NCBI RefSeq assembly: GCF_005144585.1
Contig: NZ_SSMQ01000014.1
Coordinates: forward strand, 62,001 to 126,000
Direction: 5' to 3'
Source: Polyangium fumosum
Lineage (GTDB): Bacteria > Myxococcota_A > Polyangia > Polyangiales > Polyangiaceae
DNA length: 64,000 nucleotides
A model generated the notes under the pieces. The model was given only the letters and a program-made list of their open reading frames with translations, had not been told where the DNA came from and made no database searches. Made by a program: the position numbers and the translations under genes. Shown piece after piece: positions 30,426 to 38,088 of the stretch (position 1 is the stretch's first letter; every line of letters starts with the position of its first letter).

Positions 30426-30740
30426 CTAATCGCCAACGCAATCGTTGTAACGGTTTCGCTCGTCGTTGCAGTCGTCCCGCGTCGTCCAGCTATTGCCATC
30501 GCAGCGGAACTCCTCCTCCATACACAGGAGGTAGTCGTCCCAGCGATCTTCGCAGCCATAGATCGAGGCGACTTCCTCCCGCGTCTCGTAACCGACGATG
30601 CAGGCATCGACGTCCGCGTCGTTGCCGTCGCGGCAAATCATCTCATCCTCGCAGAGCGCGCCATACGGAGCGCACCCGAGGCCAGTGCCGGCCAGCACGG
30701 CAAGGGCGGCCAGACCCAAAGTTCGAGAAAGCGTTCTCAT
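30426..30740 (-). CDS. small Cys-rich lipoprotein (tandem paralogue 1)
   Basis: About 104 residues from MRTLSRTLGLAALAVLAGTGLGC, lipobox GLGC. The Cys pattern (CAPYGALCEDEMIC, DACIV, ASIYGCEDRWDDYLLCMEEEFRC, DDCNDERNRYNDC) matches the downstream gene. A GGAG eight bases before the ATG at 30740 supports this start over a TTG at 30755. First gene of a two-gene unit. Probably arose by tandem duplication. Function unknown. Confidence 0.78.
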   Translation of the reverse strand: MRTLSRTLGLAALAVLAGTGLGCAPYGALCEDEMICRDGNDADVDACIVGYETREEVASIYGCEDRWDDYLLCMEEEFRCDGNSWTTRDDCNDERNRYNDCVGD

Positions 30741-30846
30741 CGTTCGATTCTCCAACCTCCAGGACGGAGAATAGGAGAAATCGCGTGTCCGTGCGCGTCA
30801 AATTTGACGCGCAAATGTGCTTTGTAGCGTAGCGATTTCGACCGGC

Positions 30847-32232
30847 TCAGGACGAGCCGGCGATCGTCATCGAGGAAATTCGCAGCGTAGGCGAAGCCGT
30901 GGAGCTGCGAAGATCGAGGTCGTCGCCGACCGCGTCGATGCGTTGCCAAAGCTGATCGAGGTTCAGCGAGATGGTCACTTCACTGACCGGGAACGTAAGC
31001 TCGCCGTTTTCAATCCAGAATCCCGCCGCGCCGCGCGAAAAATCGCCCGTGACGGGGTTGTAGCCGAAGCCCATCATCTCCGTGACGTAGAGGCCACGCG
31101 GAGTGCTCTTCACGATGTCCGCGGCCTTCGTCTGCGTGGGCAGGAGCATGAAGTTCGAGGTGGAAGGACCGACGCCGCCGCCGCCGCCGCGCGACGCGCT
31201 GCCCGTGGGCGGGCGGCCGAGCTTGCGGCCGCTATAGCTGTCGCAGAGGTAGGTCTTCAGGATGCCCTGCTCGACGACGAGGTTCTTGCGCGCCGCGAGG
31301 CCCTCGCCGTCGAAGGGTCGAGAGCCAGGGGCGCGGAGGACCAAGGGGTCGTCGACGATGGTGACGAGGTCACTCGCGACCCGCGTGCCCTCACGGCCGA
31401 CGAGGTAGCTCGACTTGCGCCAGACAGAGCTGCCCATGATGGCGCCGGCGAGCAACCCCAAGATGGCGCGCGCCGCGTCCGGGTCGAAGACGACCGGCGC
31501 CTCGCAAGTGGGGACCTTGCGCGCGCCGAGCTTGCGGAGGGTGCGGCGCGTGGCCTCGCGGCCGACCACCTCGGGCGCGTCGAGGGCGTCGAGGTGGCGC
31601 TTGGCCGTCCAGTGGAAGCCGCGGCGCTTCTTGCCACCCTCGTCGTCGGCGACGGGCGAGACGACGAGCGAGGCATACGAGCCGGCATACCCGCCCGTGA
31701 AGCCGCCCGAGAGGACGAGGGCGAAGATGCCGGCGGTGCGGCTGAAGGTGGCGCCGTCGCTGTTCGTGATGCGAGGGTCGGCGTCCCGGGCCGCCTGCTC
31801 GCCGCGGCGCGCGATGTCGATGGCCTCGGCCGCGGTGACGTCGCCGCCCTTGGGGTCGTAGAGCTCGAGGTCCGGGAAGGGGCCGGTCGCGATGAGCGAG
31901 GGGTCGGCCGGGCCGGCGAACGGGTCTTCCTGGGAGATGTCGACGAGCTCGAGGGCGTCACGGACGAACCGGTCGATGCCCCGCGCGGTGAGGTCCGAGG
32001 TCGAGGTGAGGGCGACGCGGCCCTGCTTGATGACGCGCATGCCGAGGCTCTTGTGCGAGGCCTCCTCGACGAGCTCGGGTTCGCCGAGGCGGACCTTCGT
32101 GCTGAGCTCGGAGCCGGAGCGCGCGATGGCCTCGGCGACGTCGGCGCCACCCGTACGGGCGCGCCGGACGACGTCCGCGGCGAGGTTCTTCAACTCTTCG
32201 ATCTCGGTCTCGAGCCGGTTCGGCGCGGTCAT
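30847..32232 (-). CDS. TldD/PmbA-family protein (TldE-like)
   Basis: 461 residues, normal for PmbA/TldE. Family features are an N-terminal helical domain with RVIKQGRVALTSTSDLTARGIDRFV and a C-terminal domain with GLAARKNLVVEQGILKTYLCDSYSGRKLG, TSNFMLLPTQT and GLYVTEMMGFGYNPVTGDFSRGAAGFWIENGE. PmbA/TldE partners TldD in a heterodimeric metalloprotease that trims peptides, for example microcins. The HExxxH motif belongs to TldD and is absent here, as expected. TldD is not in the window. It lies downstream of a membrane-protein gene on the same strand (40-bp gap). Role in this organism unknown. Confidence 0.87.
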   Translation of the reverse strand: MTAPNRLETEIEELKNLAADVVRRARTGGADVAEAIARSGSELSTKVRLGEPELVEEASHKSLGMRVIKQGRVALTSTSDLTARGIDRFVRDALELVDISQEDPFAGPADPSLIATGPFPDLELYDPKGGDVTAAEAIDIARRGEQAARDADPRITNSDGATFSRTAGIFALVLSGGFTGGYAGSYASLVVSPVADDEGGKKRRGFHWTAKRHLDALDAPEVVGREATRRTLRKLGARKVPTCEAPVVFDPDAARAILGLLAGAIMGSSVWRKSSYLVGREGTRVASDLVTIVDDPLVLRAPGSRPFDGEGLAARKNLVVEQGILKTYLCDSYSGRKLGRPPTGSASRGGGGGVGPSTSNFMLLPTQTKAADIVKSTPRGLYVTEMMGFGYNPVTGDFSRGAAGFWIENGELTFPVSEVTISLNLDQLWQRIDAVGDDLDLRSSTASPTLRISSMTIAGSS

Positions 32233-32272
32233 CGTGGGGGCAGAGCGTGGTGGACAACCGGACGCTCGTCAA

Positions 32273-32932
32273 TCAGCGTGGCCTCCGGGGTCGACCGAGA
32301 AAGCGCGGCGGCTCCTCCGAGGGGGGCTCGGAGGGCAGAACCGGCGGCGCAGGCCGTCCGGGGCGCGCCGGGAGCGCGGCGGAGGCGTCGATGGTTGACA
32401 ACGTCCGCGCGGTGAAGACAGCCCCGGCGACGAGGATCCCGTCCATCCAGAGGACGGCATACCCGAGCGGGCTGCCCGGGAGCGGGCGGGTGCCGAAGTC
32501 GCTCTGGACCTGGTCGTAGGTGGCGTCGATGCCGAAGCGCGCGTGGAGCGCGACGAGGGGGACGGTGGCGGCAGCGAGGGGGAGGGCAGCGAGCCAGGCG
32601 AGGGCGGCGAGGGAGCGGCGGGCGAGGGCGCGGCGGCCAGCGAGGAAGCCGAGGACGGGAGCGGCGGCGTCGAGGAGGACAAGGAGGAGCTGCAAGGCCG
32701 ACGGGAGGGCGCGGCCATCGAGGAGGTAAGCAAACGACCAGTCGGCGGCGAAGACGGTGAAGTAGGCCGAGACCGGGGCGTAGACGAGCAGGGCGTAGAG
32801 GGCGACGGCGAGGGTCGGGCGATCCCAGGACGAGGCGACGGGGCGTTCGTCGAGGCTGTCCTCGAAGCGGGCGAGCCATGCGAGCAGGACGCCGAGCGTG
32901 AAGCCGAAGAGCGGGGCGAGGGGGGCGGGCAA
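32273..32932 (-). CDS. membrane protein of unknown function
   Basis: About 219 residues from a TTG at 32932, with no ATG or GTG between it and the upstream in-frame stop. Hydrophobic helices include LAPLFGFTLGVLLAWLA, TLAVALYALLVYAPVSAYF, LQLLLVLLDAAAPVLGFLA and ALAWLAALPLAAATVPLVAL, roughly five in all. A Pro/Arg-rich C-terminal tail (PPRFLGRPRRPR) is probably cytoplasmic. No family recognised. The start is weak, lacking a clear Shine-Dalgarno. The upstream region holds the CAAGCGTTG repeats shared with the divergent Septu-like operon. Confidence 0.6.
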   Translation of the reverse strand: MPAPLAPLFGFTLGVLLAWLARFEDSLDERPVASSWDRPTLAVALYALLVYAPVSAYFTVFAADWSFAYLLDGRALPSALQLLLVLLDAAAPVLGFLAGRRALARRSLAALAWLAALPLAAATVPLVALHARFGIDATYDQVQSDFGTRPLPGSPLGYAVLWMDGILVAGAVFTARTLSTIDASAALPARPGRPAPPVLPSEPPSEEPPRFLGRPRRPR

Positions 32933-32981
32933 GGCGCCGCAACGGTTGCAAGGGGTGGCGCGGCGGTCAAGGCGGGGGTTG

Positions 32982-33127
32982 CAAGCGTTGTAAAGTGGGG
33001 CGCCGGGGGCCGGGCGGGCGCTTCAAGCGTTGAGACGGGCGGCTCGGAGGGCGAGGCGGGCGCTTCAAGCGTTGAGACGGGCGGCTCGGCGTTCGGGGCG
33101 GCGTTGCAAGCGTTGAAGCAAGCGTTG
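32982..33127. repeat. phased CAAGCGTTG repeats between divergent genes
   Basis: The 9-mer CAAGCGTTG occurs five times, starting at 32982, 33024, 33066, 33107 and 33119. Spacings are 42, 42, 41 and 12 bp; 42 is close to four helical turns. Copies 2 and 3 lie in a longer 35-bp duplication (33013-33047 and 33055-33089). The motif is a hyphenated palindrome (CAA-GCG-TTG). Location upstream of the ATPase-HNH operon suggests operator sites. Confidence 0.8.
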
Positions 33128-33171
33128 AGGGAGTCGGGGGCGAACGTCTAGGATGCGGGCCGGTCGCCTCG

Positions 33172-34443
33172 ATGAAGATCCATGCGCTGCACATCGAGAA
33201 TTTTCGCGGGTTCGAGATGCTCGACGTCACGTTCCACCCATCGATGACCGTGCTCATCGGGGAGAATGGGGCGGGGAAGACGGCGCTGCTCGAGGCGCTG
33301 GCGGTGGCGCTTGGAGCTCTCTTCCGCTCGATTCCCGGAGAGACGGGCCGCTCGCTCCGACTCACGGATGCTCGGCATCGGATCTACGAGCACGCGGGGA
33401 TGCTGGATCTACAGCCGCAAGGGCCCGTGCGTGTCGCAGCACGTGGTCGTCTCGACGGTCAGCCCGTGCGCTGGGTCCGTAGCATGCGGGTCGATGATTC
33501 TCCGCCGGAGTTTTATAGAACGCGGTCCTCGTTGCGACCGATCAGTGCAAGGCTCGCAGCGGCCGTAAAGGCTGGCGAGCCTCGTGATTTGCCTGTCGTG
33601 GGCTACTACGGCGCGGAGCGCCTGGGGGTCTGGCGCTACAAGAAGATCGACCCGAAGCGTGGCATCGGCTCGCGCTTCGATGGCTACATGGATGCCCTCG
33701 ATCCAACGCCAAACCATCGTCTGCTTGCTGAATGGATCTACCAGCAGACACTCATCGAGCTGCAAAGCGGCAGCCCCGTCCTTCAACTTCGCGCCATCGA
33801 GCGTGCCGTTCGTCAGTGCATCGAAGGGACGACGCGGTTTTTCTTCGACGTCAAGAGTCACGAGCTCATGCTCGAACGCGCGAGCGGCGAGAGGCTCCCC
33901 TTCTCGTTCCTGAGCGACGGCTACCGCAACATGGTCGCCCTCGTCGCCGACGTCGCGTGGCGCGCTGCGGTCTTGAACCCGCATCTTGCCGAGGAGGCGG
34001 CCGAGAAATCCGAGGGCGTCGTCCTGATCGACGAAGTTGATCTGCACCTGCATCCGCGCTGGCAGCGCCGCGTGCTCGGCGATCTGCGGCGCACGTTTCC
34101 GAACATCCAGTTCGTCGTGACGACGCACTCGCCCCAGGTCATCGCGAGTGCGCACCGCGACGAGGTGCGGGTCTTCGACAACAACAAGCTCGTTCCCATC
34201 CAGCCTTTCGTGGAGGGGCGAGACACGAACAGCCTGCTCGAAGACGTGTTCGGCGTGCCGGAGCGGCCGGAGAAGGAGCAGCGCGAGATCGACGAGCTCT
34301 CGCGGGTCCTCGACGAGGAGCGCTACGAAGAAGGGCGAGCCATGCTCGCGCGACTCGAACAGCGCCTCGGTCCGGATGATCCCGCGGTCATCCGCGCCCG
34401 GTGGATCCTGGAGCGCGAGGCGCCGGAGCCCGGCGTCGGCTGA
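33172..34443 (+). CDS. PtuA-like AAA/ABC ATPase of a Septu-type defence locus
   Basis: 423 residues. MKIHALHIENFRGFEMLDVTF is the typical RecF/SMC-like opening. Walker A is GENGAGKTALLE (~28-36), an ABC-signature-like segment is LSDGYRNMVALVADVAW, Walker B is GVVLIDEVDLHLHPRWQ, and the switch His is in FVVTTHSPQVIAS. Family COG3950/AAA_21. Its stop overlaps the ATG of an HNH gene by one base, the PtuA-PtuB arrangement of Septu, in which the ATPase gates a nuclease during phage infection. The codon third positions look less GC-biased than neighbours (for example near 33510), a hint of transfer. No toprim domain is visible. Confidence 0.88.
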   Translation: MKIHALHIENFRGFEMLDVTFHPSMTVLIGENGAGKTALLEALAVALGALFRSIPGETGRSLRLTDARHRIYEHAGMLDLQPQGPVRVAARGRLDGQPVRWVRSMRVDDSPPEFYRTRSSLRPISARLAAAVKAGEPRDLPVVGYYGAERLGVWRYKKIDPKRGIGSRFDGYMDALDPTPNHRLLAEWIYQQTLIELQSGSPVLQLRAIERAVRQCIEGTTRFFFDVKSHELMLERASGERLPFSFLSDGYRNMVALVADVAWRAAVLNPHLAEEAAEKSEGVVLIDEVDLHLHPRWQRRVLGDLRRTFPNIQFVVTTHSPQVIASAHRDEVRVFDNNKLVPIQPFVEGRDTNSLLEDVFGVPERPEKEQREIDELSRVLDEERYEEGRAMLARLEQRLGPDDPAVIRARWILEREAPEPGVG

Positions 34444-35126
34444 TGCTGCGGTTCGCAAAAGGAGCCGCGCCGATGGTGCTCACCGGATGGCAAGCCACGC
34501 CGGGAGCGGACTGGGAGAGCCTCTCCGCAACCGACAAGGACGAGGTTCGGGCTGCGCTGTTGCGCGATCAAGGGGAACTCTGTGCGTACTGCCAGCGCCG
34601 GATCGCCACGAAAGAGGGGCGCATGAAGGTCGAGCATTGGCACCCGCAGTCCGCCGAGGGAGAGGCGAAAGGCACGCTGCGGTGGCTCGACATGCTGGGC
34701 GTCTGCCTCGGTGATGAAGCGCAGGAGTCGGGCGCGAAGGCAGGCGAGCGGCACTGCGATACGGCGAGGGGCAACAAGAAGCTGTTCCTGCACCCCGTCG
34801 CCGGGAGAGGTCCCGATCCTCGGGAGCATCTGCGCTACACGCCGGAAGGCGAGGTCCTGCCGTCGAGCGGTACGTCGTCTGCGAGGGTGCAGGGTGACAT
34901 CGACGCCCTCAACCTCAACGCGACGCGGCTGAAGCGCGCGCGACGCGAGATCGTGGACGTGCTCAGAGAGCGCCTCGAAAAGCGTAAATTCACGACCGCG
35001 GCGTTGAACGCAGAGTACAAGGCGGCGGGCATCCAGCCGGGCGTGCAGAGCCCCACGCAGTGCGAGGTCGTCCGGTATCATCTCCGTCGCTGGGCCAGGC
35101 AGAAAAACGTGGAGCTTGAAGCATGA
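34443..35126 (+). CDS. PtuB-like HNH endonuclease
   Basis: About 227 residues. The HNH module is ELCAYCQRRI...MKVEHWHPQS, followed by LRWLDMLGVCLGD and HCDTARGNKKLFLHP, then LRYTPEGEV and DIDALNLNATRLKRARREIVDVL. This is the TIGR02646/PtuB pattern found in Septu and retron-Ec78 loci. The usual Asn before ML.VC appears as Asp here (LDML), a possible deviation in the HNH triad. It starts at the ATG that overlaps the ATPase stop. It would cut nucleic acid when released by the ATPase. The DUF1579 gene overlaps its end (ATGA). Confidence 0.88.
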   Translation: MLRFAKGAAPMVLTGWQATPGADWESLSATDKDEVRAALLRDQGELCAYCQRRIATKEGRMKVEHWHPQSAEGEAKGTLRWLDMLGVCLGDEAQESGAKAGERHCDTARGNKKLFLHPVAGRGPDPREHLRYTPEGEVLPSSGTSSARVQGDIDALNLNATRLKRARREIVDVLRERLEKRKFTTAALNAEYKAAGIQPGVQSPTQCEVVRYHLRRWARQKNVELEA

Positions 35127-35635
35127 ACAACAAGAACCTGAACCTGGAGACCGAGGCGACATCACCCTACGAGCGCGACAGCGAGCACGAGCGCCTGGCG
35201 CGGCTCGCAGGCGAATGGCGGGGGACGGCGCGGACCATCATGGGGCCGGGCGCGGAGCCTCTCGACGCGGCCTGGGAAGGGCGGATCGCGGGGATCCTGG
35301 GCGGAAGGTTCGTGCGGTTCGTGTATCGATCGAGCGTCGAGGGGAAGCCGATCGTCGGGGAGATGCTGATCGCCTTCGAGTCGGGCGAGAAGCTCTGGCG
35401 GACCTCGTGGGTGGACAGCTTCCACACGGGCACGATGATCCTCGTGTCCGAGGGCCGTGGGACGGACATCGACGTTCGGGGTCGTTATTTCGCAGCCGAA
35501 GGGCACCCGCACTGGGGATGGCGCACCGTCATCGACGACGCGCAGGCGGAGAAGCTCACGATCCGCATGTACAACATCACGCCCGACGGGCAGGAGTTTC
35601 TCGGCGTAGAGATCACGCTCGCGCGCAGCGCGTGA
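35123..35635 (+). CDS. DUF1579-family protein, third gene of the Septu-like operon
   Basis: 170 residues. HERLARLAGEWRGTARTIMGPGAEPLDAAWEGRIAGILGGRFVRFVYRSSVEGKPIVGEMLIAFESGEKLWRTSWVDSFHTG has the DUF1579 layout, a lipocalin-like or heme-binding-like barrel of unknown ligand. No signal peptide. It overlaps the HNH stop by 4 bases, so its translation is probably coupled to the nuclease. DUF1579 genes also occur alone as metabolic or resistance-associated proteins; the overlap may be chance. A role as sensor, immunity or regulator of the system is a hypothesis only. Confidence 0.85.
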   Translation: MNNKNLNLETEATSPYERDSEHERLARLAGEWRGTARTIMGPGAEPLDAAWEGRIAGILGGRFVRFVYRSSVEGKPIVGEMLIAFESGEKLWRTSWVDSFHTGTMILVSEGRGTDIDVRGRYFAAEGHPHWGWRTVIDDAQAEKLTIRMYNITPDGQEFLGVEITLARSA

Positions 35636-35723
35636 GGGGGAACGGGCGAGGTCGAGCGCGCGCGTTGCGGCGGGATCGGCCGTGCGTTGCGCGCGGGCTT
35701 CCACCGGGCTAAGGGCTCCCGAG

Positions 35724-36509
35724 ATGGATCCGAGGCGCGTGGAGGAGCTGCTCGATCGGGTGCGGCGTGGGGACGTGACGGTCGAGCAAGCCGTCGAGGC
35801 GCTCGGGAGCCTGCCCTTTCGCGACCTCGGTTACGCGACGGTCGATCATCATCGCGCGCTCCGGCAAGGGGTGCCGGAGGTGATCTTCGGCGAGGGGAAG
35901 AGCGGCGAGCAGATCGCGGGGATCGCCGAGGAAATGGTGCGCGCCGGGACGAACGTGCTCGTGACGCGGATCGACGCGCACAAGGCGGCGATCGTGGGGC
36001 ATCGGGTGCCGAGCTTCCGCTACGCGCCCCTCGCGCGGACGGGGAGCGTGGAGCTCGCGCCGCCGCCGAAGCGGCCGTGCGCGCCGGTGGCGGTCGTGAC
36101 GGCGGGGACGAGCGACAACGAGGTGGCCGAGGAGGCCGCGGAGACCCTGTCCGCGCTGGGGCTCGAGCCGCTGCGGATCTACGATATCGGGGTCGCGGGG
36201 ATCCATCGGCTCTTGCACCGCGTGGAGGATCTGCGGCGCGCGTCCGCGGCGATCGTGTGCGCCGGGATGGAAGGGGCGCTGCCGAGCGTGGTGGGCGGGA
36301 TGGTCGCGACGCCGGTGATCGCCGTGCCGACGGCGGTGGGGTACGGGACGGCGCTCTCGGGGTTTACGGCGCTCTTCGCGATGCTCACGTCCTGCGCGTC
36401 GGGGGTGTCGGTCGTGAACATCGGCAACGGGTTCGGCGCGGCGATGGCGGTGCACCGTATGATGCCGAAGGCGTCGCAAGCGATCGAGCCGCCGAAGACC
36501 GCAGGCTGA
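35724..36509 (+). CDS. larB: nickel-pincer cofactor biosynthesis protein LarB
   Basis: About 261 residues from MDPRRVEELLDRVRRGDVTVEQAV. The AIR-carboxylase-like domain has PVAVVTAGTSDNEVAEEAAETL, YDIGVAGIHRLL, IVCAGMEGALPSVVGG and NIGNGFGAA. LarB carboxylates and cleaves nicotinic acid adenine dinucleotide, the first step to the Ni-pincer nucleotide of lactate racemase-type enzymes. The frame opens upstream, but this ATG gives the family N-terminus. larC follows 16 bp downstream. larE and a larA-type racemase are not in the window. Confidence 0.94.
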   Translation: MDPRRVEELLDRVRRGDVTVEQAVEALGSLPFRDLGYATVDHHRALRQGVPEVIFGEGKSGEQIAGIAEEMVRAGTNVLVTRIDAHKAAIVGHRVPSFRYAPLARTGSVELAPPPKRPCAPVAVVTAGTSDNEVAEEAAETLSALGLEPLRIYDIGVAGIHRLLHRVEDLRRASAAIVCAGMEGALPSVVGGMVATPVIAVPTAVGYGTALSGFTALFAMLTSCASGVSVVNIGNGFGAAMAVHRMMPKASQAIEPPKTAG

Positions 36510-36525
36510 GCAAGGAGCACGGCAC

Positions 36526-37968
36526 GTGCACGGACACGGACACGATCATGGGCATGGGCACGACCATGACCACGGGCACGATCACCATCACCACGACGAT
36601 CATGCGCACGGCCCAGGCCACGTGCATCACGCGCACGATCACGGGCACGCGCACACGCACACGCACGAGCGCCCGCACACCCACGCACATGCGCCCGCGG
36701 CTTCGCACGATCACGGGCATGTGCACGGGCACGAGCACGGGCGCGGGCATGAGCATCCGGTGAGGACGCCGCTCCTGGAGCAGGGCTCGGGGGTCGGGAA
36801 GATCCTGTTCTTCGACGCCTTCAGCGGCGTCGCAGGGGACATGACGATCGCGGCGCTGCTCGACCTTGGCGTGCCGCTGCTCGTGATCGAGCACGCGGTG
36901 GCGGCGCTGCCGCTCGAAGGGGTGTTCCTGGAGCGCGGGCACGTGCATCGGAGCGGCATCGTGTCGACCTCGTTCGAGGTGCACGTGGAGACGCCGCAGC
37001 CGGAGCGGACGTACGCGTCGATCGACGCGATGCTCACGTCCTGCCCGCTCGAGCCCGAGGTGCGAGCGCTCGCGCGCCGGATCTTCCGGCGGCTCGGCGA
37101 GGCGGAGAGCGCAGTGCACCGCATGCCGCTCGACGAGGTGCATTTCCACGAAGTGGGGGCCGTCGACGCGATCGTGGACATCGTGGGCGCAGCCGCAGCG
37201 CTCGTGTACCTCGGGGCCGAGGTGCGGGGCGCGCCGCTGCCGATGGGGCGAGGGTTCGTCAAGGCACGTCACGGGATCCTGCCGCTGCCGCCGCCAGCGA
37301 CGGTGGAGTGCCTGCGCGGCGTGCCGACGTACGGCGTGGATCTCGACGCGGAGCTCGTGACGCCGACGGGCGCGGCGATCCTCGCGACGGCAGCAGGTCG
37401 CTTCGAGCGGTGGCCGACGTTCGCGCCGGAGCGCGTGGGCTGGGGCGCAGGGTCGCGGGAGCTGCCGGATCGGCCGAACCTGCTGCGGGTCGTGCTCGGC
37501 GCGCGCGGAGGCGACACGGATGAGCCCGCGATCGGCGCGTCGCACGTGGTGCTCGAAGCGAACGTGGACGACATGACGGGCGAGATGGCGGCGCACGCCA
37601 TCGAGGCGCTCTTCGCAGCAGGCGCGCTCGACGCGTGGGCCGTGCCGATCACGATGAAGAAGGGGCGGCCAGCGCTGACGATCGCAGCGCTCGCGCCAGC
37701 GCCGCAAGCAGACGCGGTGGGCGCGACGCTCCTGCGCGAGACGACGTCGATCGGGCTGCGGAAGATCCCGGTGACGCGGACGGAGCGGCCGCGGCGCACG
37801 GTGGCCGTGGACACGGCCTACGGGCGGGTGCGCGTGAAGATCAGCGAGGGGCCCTTCGGTCCGCCGCAGATCAAGCCGGAGTTCGAGGACTGCGCAGCCG
37901 CGGCGAAGACACACGGTGTGGCGCTGCGTGAGGTGATCCAGGCTGCGCTGGCTGCGCTGGCCGTCTGA
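36526..37968 (+). CDS. larC: nickel insertion protein LarC with His-rich N-terminus
   Basis: 480 residues. AAGGAG at 36512-36517, eight bases before GTG 36526, fixes the start. The first 77 residues contain 35 His with Gly, Asp and Ala, a metal-binding tail. The LarC core follows (KILFFDAFSGVAGDMTIAALLDLG at ~92; DEVHFHEVGAVDAIVDIVG; ELVTPTGAAIL; LEANVDDMTGE). LarC inserts nickel into the pincer cofactor with CTP. Here LarC1 and LarC2 parts are one frame; in some lactobacilli they are joined by frameshift. The His tail probably stores or delivers nickel, similar to the His-rich tails of HypB and SlyD. Four hairpins lie between it and the convergent thioredoxin gene. Confidence 0.94.
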   Translation: MHGHGHDHGHGHDHDHGHDHHHHDDHAHGPGHVHHAHDHGHAHTHTHERPHTHAHAPAASHDHGHVHGHEHGRGHEHPVRTPLLEQGSGVGKILFFDAFSGVAGDMTIAALLDLGVPLLVIEHAVAALPLEGVFLERGHVHRSGIVSTSFEVHVETPQPERTYASIDAMLTSCPLEPEVRALARRIFRRLGEAESAVHRMPLDEVHFHEVGAVDAIVDIVGAAAALVYLGAEVRGAPLPMGRGFVKARHGILPLPPPATVECLRGVPTYGVDLDAELVTPTGAAILATAAGRFERWPTFAPERVGWGAGSRELPDRPNLLRVVLGARGGDTDEPAIGASHVVLEANVDDMTGEMAAHAIEALFAAGALDAWAVPITMKKGRPALTIAALAPAPQADAVGATLLRETTSIGLRKIPVTRTERPRRTVAVDTAYGRVRVKISEGPFGPPQIKPEFEDCAAAAKTHGVALREVIQAALAALAV

Positions 37969-37978
37969 AGGCGATGCG

Positions 37979-38080
37979 CCGGGGTTTCACCCCGGGCCCG
38001 ACCAGGGGCTCTTCGCCCCTGGACCCGAACCAGGGCACAGCCCTGGACCTCAGGTGCATCGACCGCGATGCGGTCGATGC
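37979..38080. terminator. four consecutive stem-loops between convergent genes
   Basis: Stems in order: CCGGGG/CCCCGG (37979-37995); CCAGGGGC/GCCCCTGG with a TCTTC loop (38002-38022); CCAGGGC/GCCCTGG with an ACA loop (38030-38046); GCATCGACCGC/GCGGTCGATGC with a GAT loop (38056-38080). No T-tract. They fill the gap between larC and the thioredoxin-rhodanese gene and probably act as bidirectional terminators. Stems 2 and 3 share the CCAGGG arm, so they may be copies of a dispersed palindromic repeat. Confidence 0.75.
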
Positions 38081-38088
38081 AAAGAGGC

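Noticed and set aside
32543..33151. 202-codon frame on the plus strand containing GASSVETGGS repeats
   Set aside because: Mostly antisense to a membrane-protein gene with hydrophobic helices. The repeat is better read as an intergenic DNA repeat, although a relic coding repeat cannot be ruled out.
36179..37262. Arg/Ala- and Cys/Pro-rich frames antisense to larB/larC
   Set aside because: Shadows of larB/larC; the His-rich DNA reads as low-complexity in all frames.
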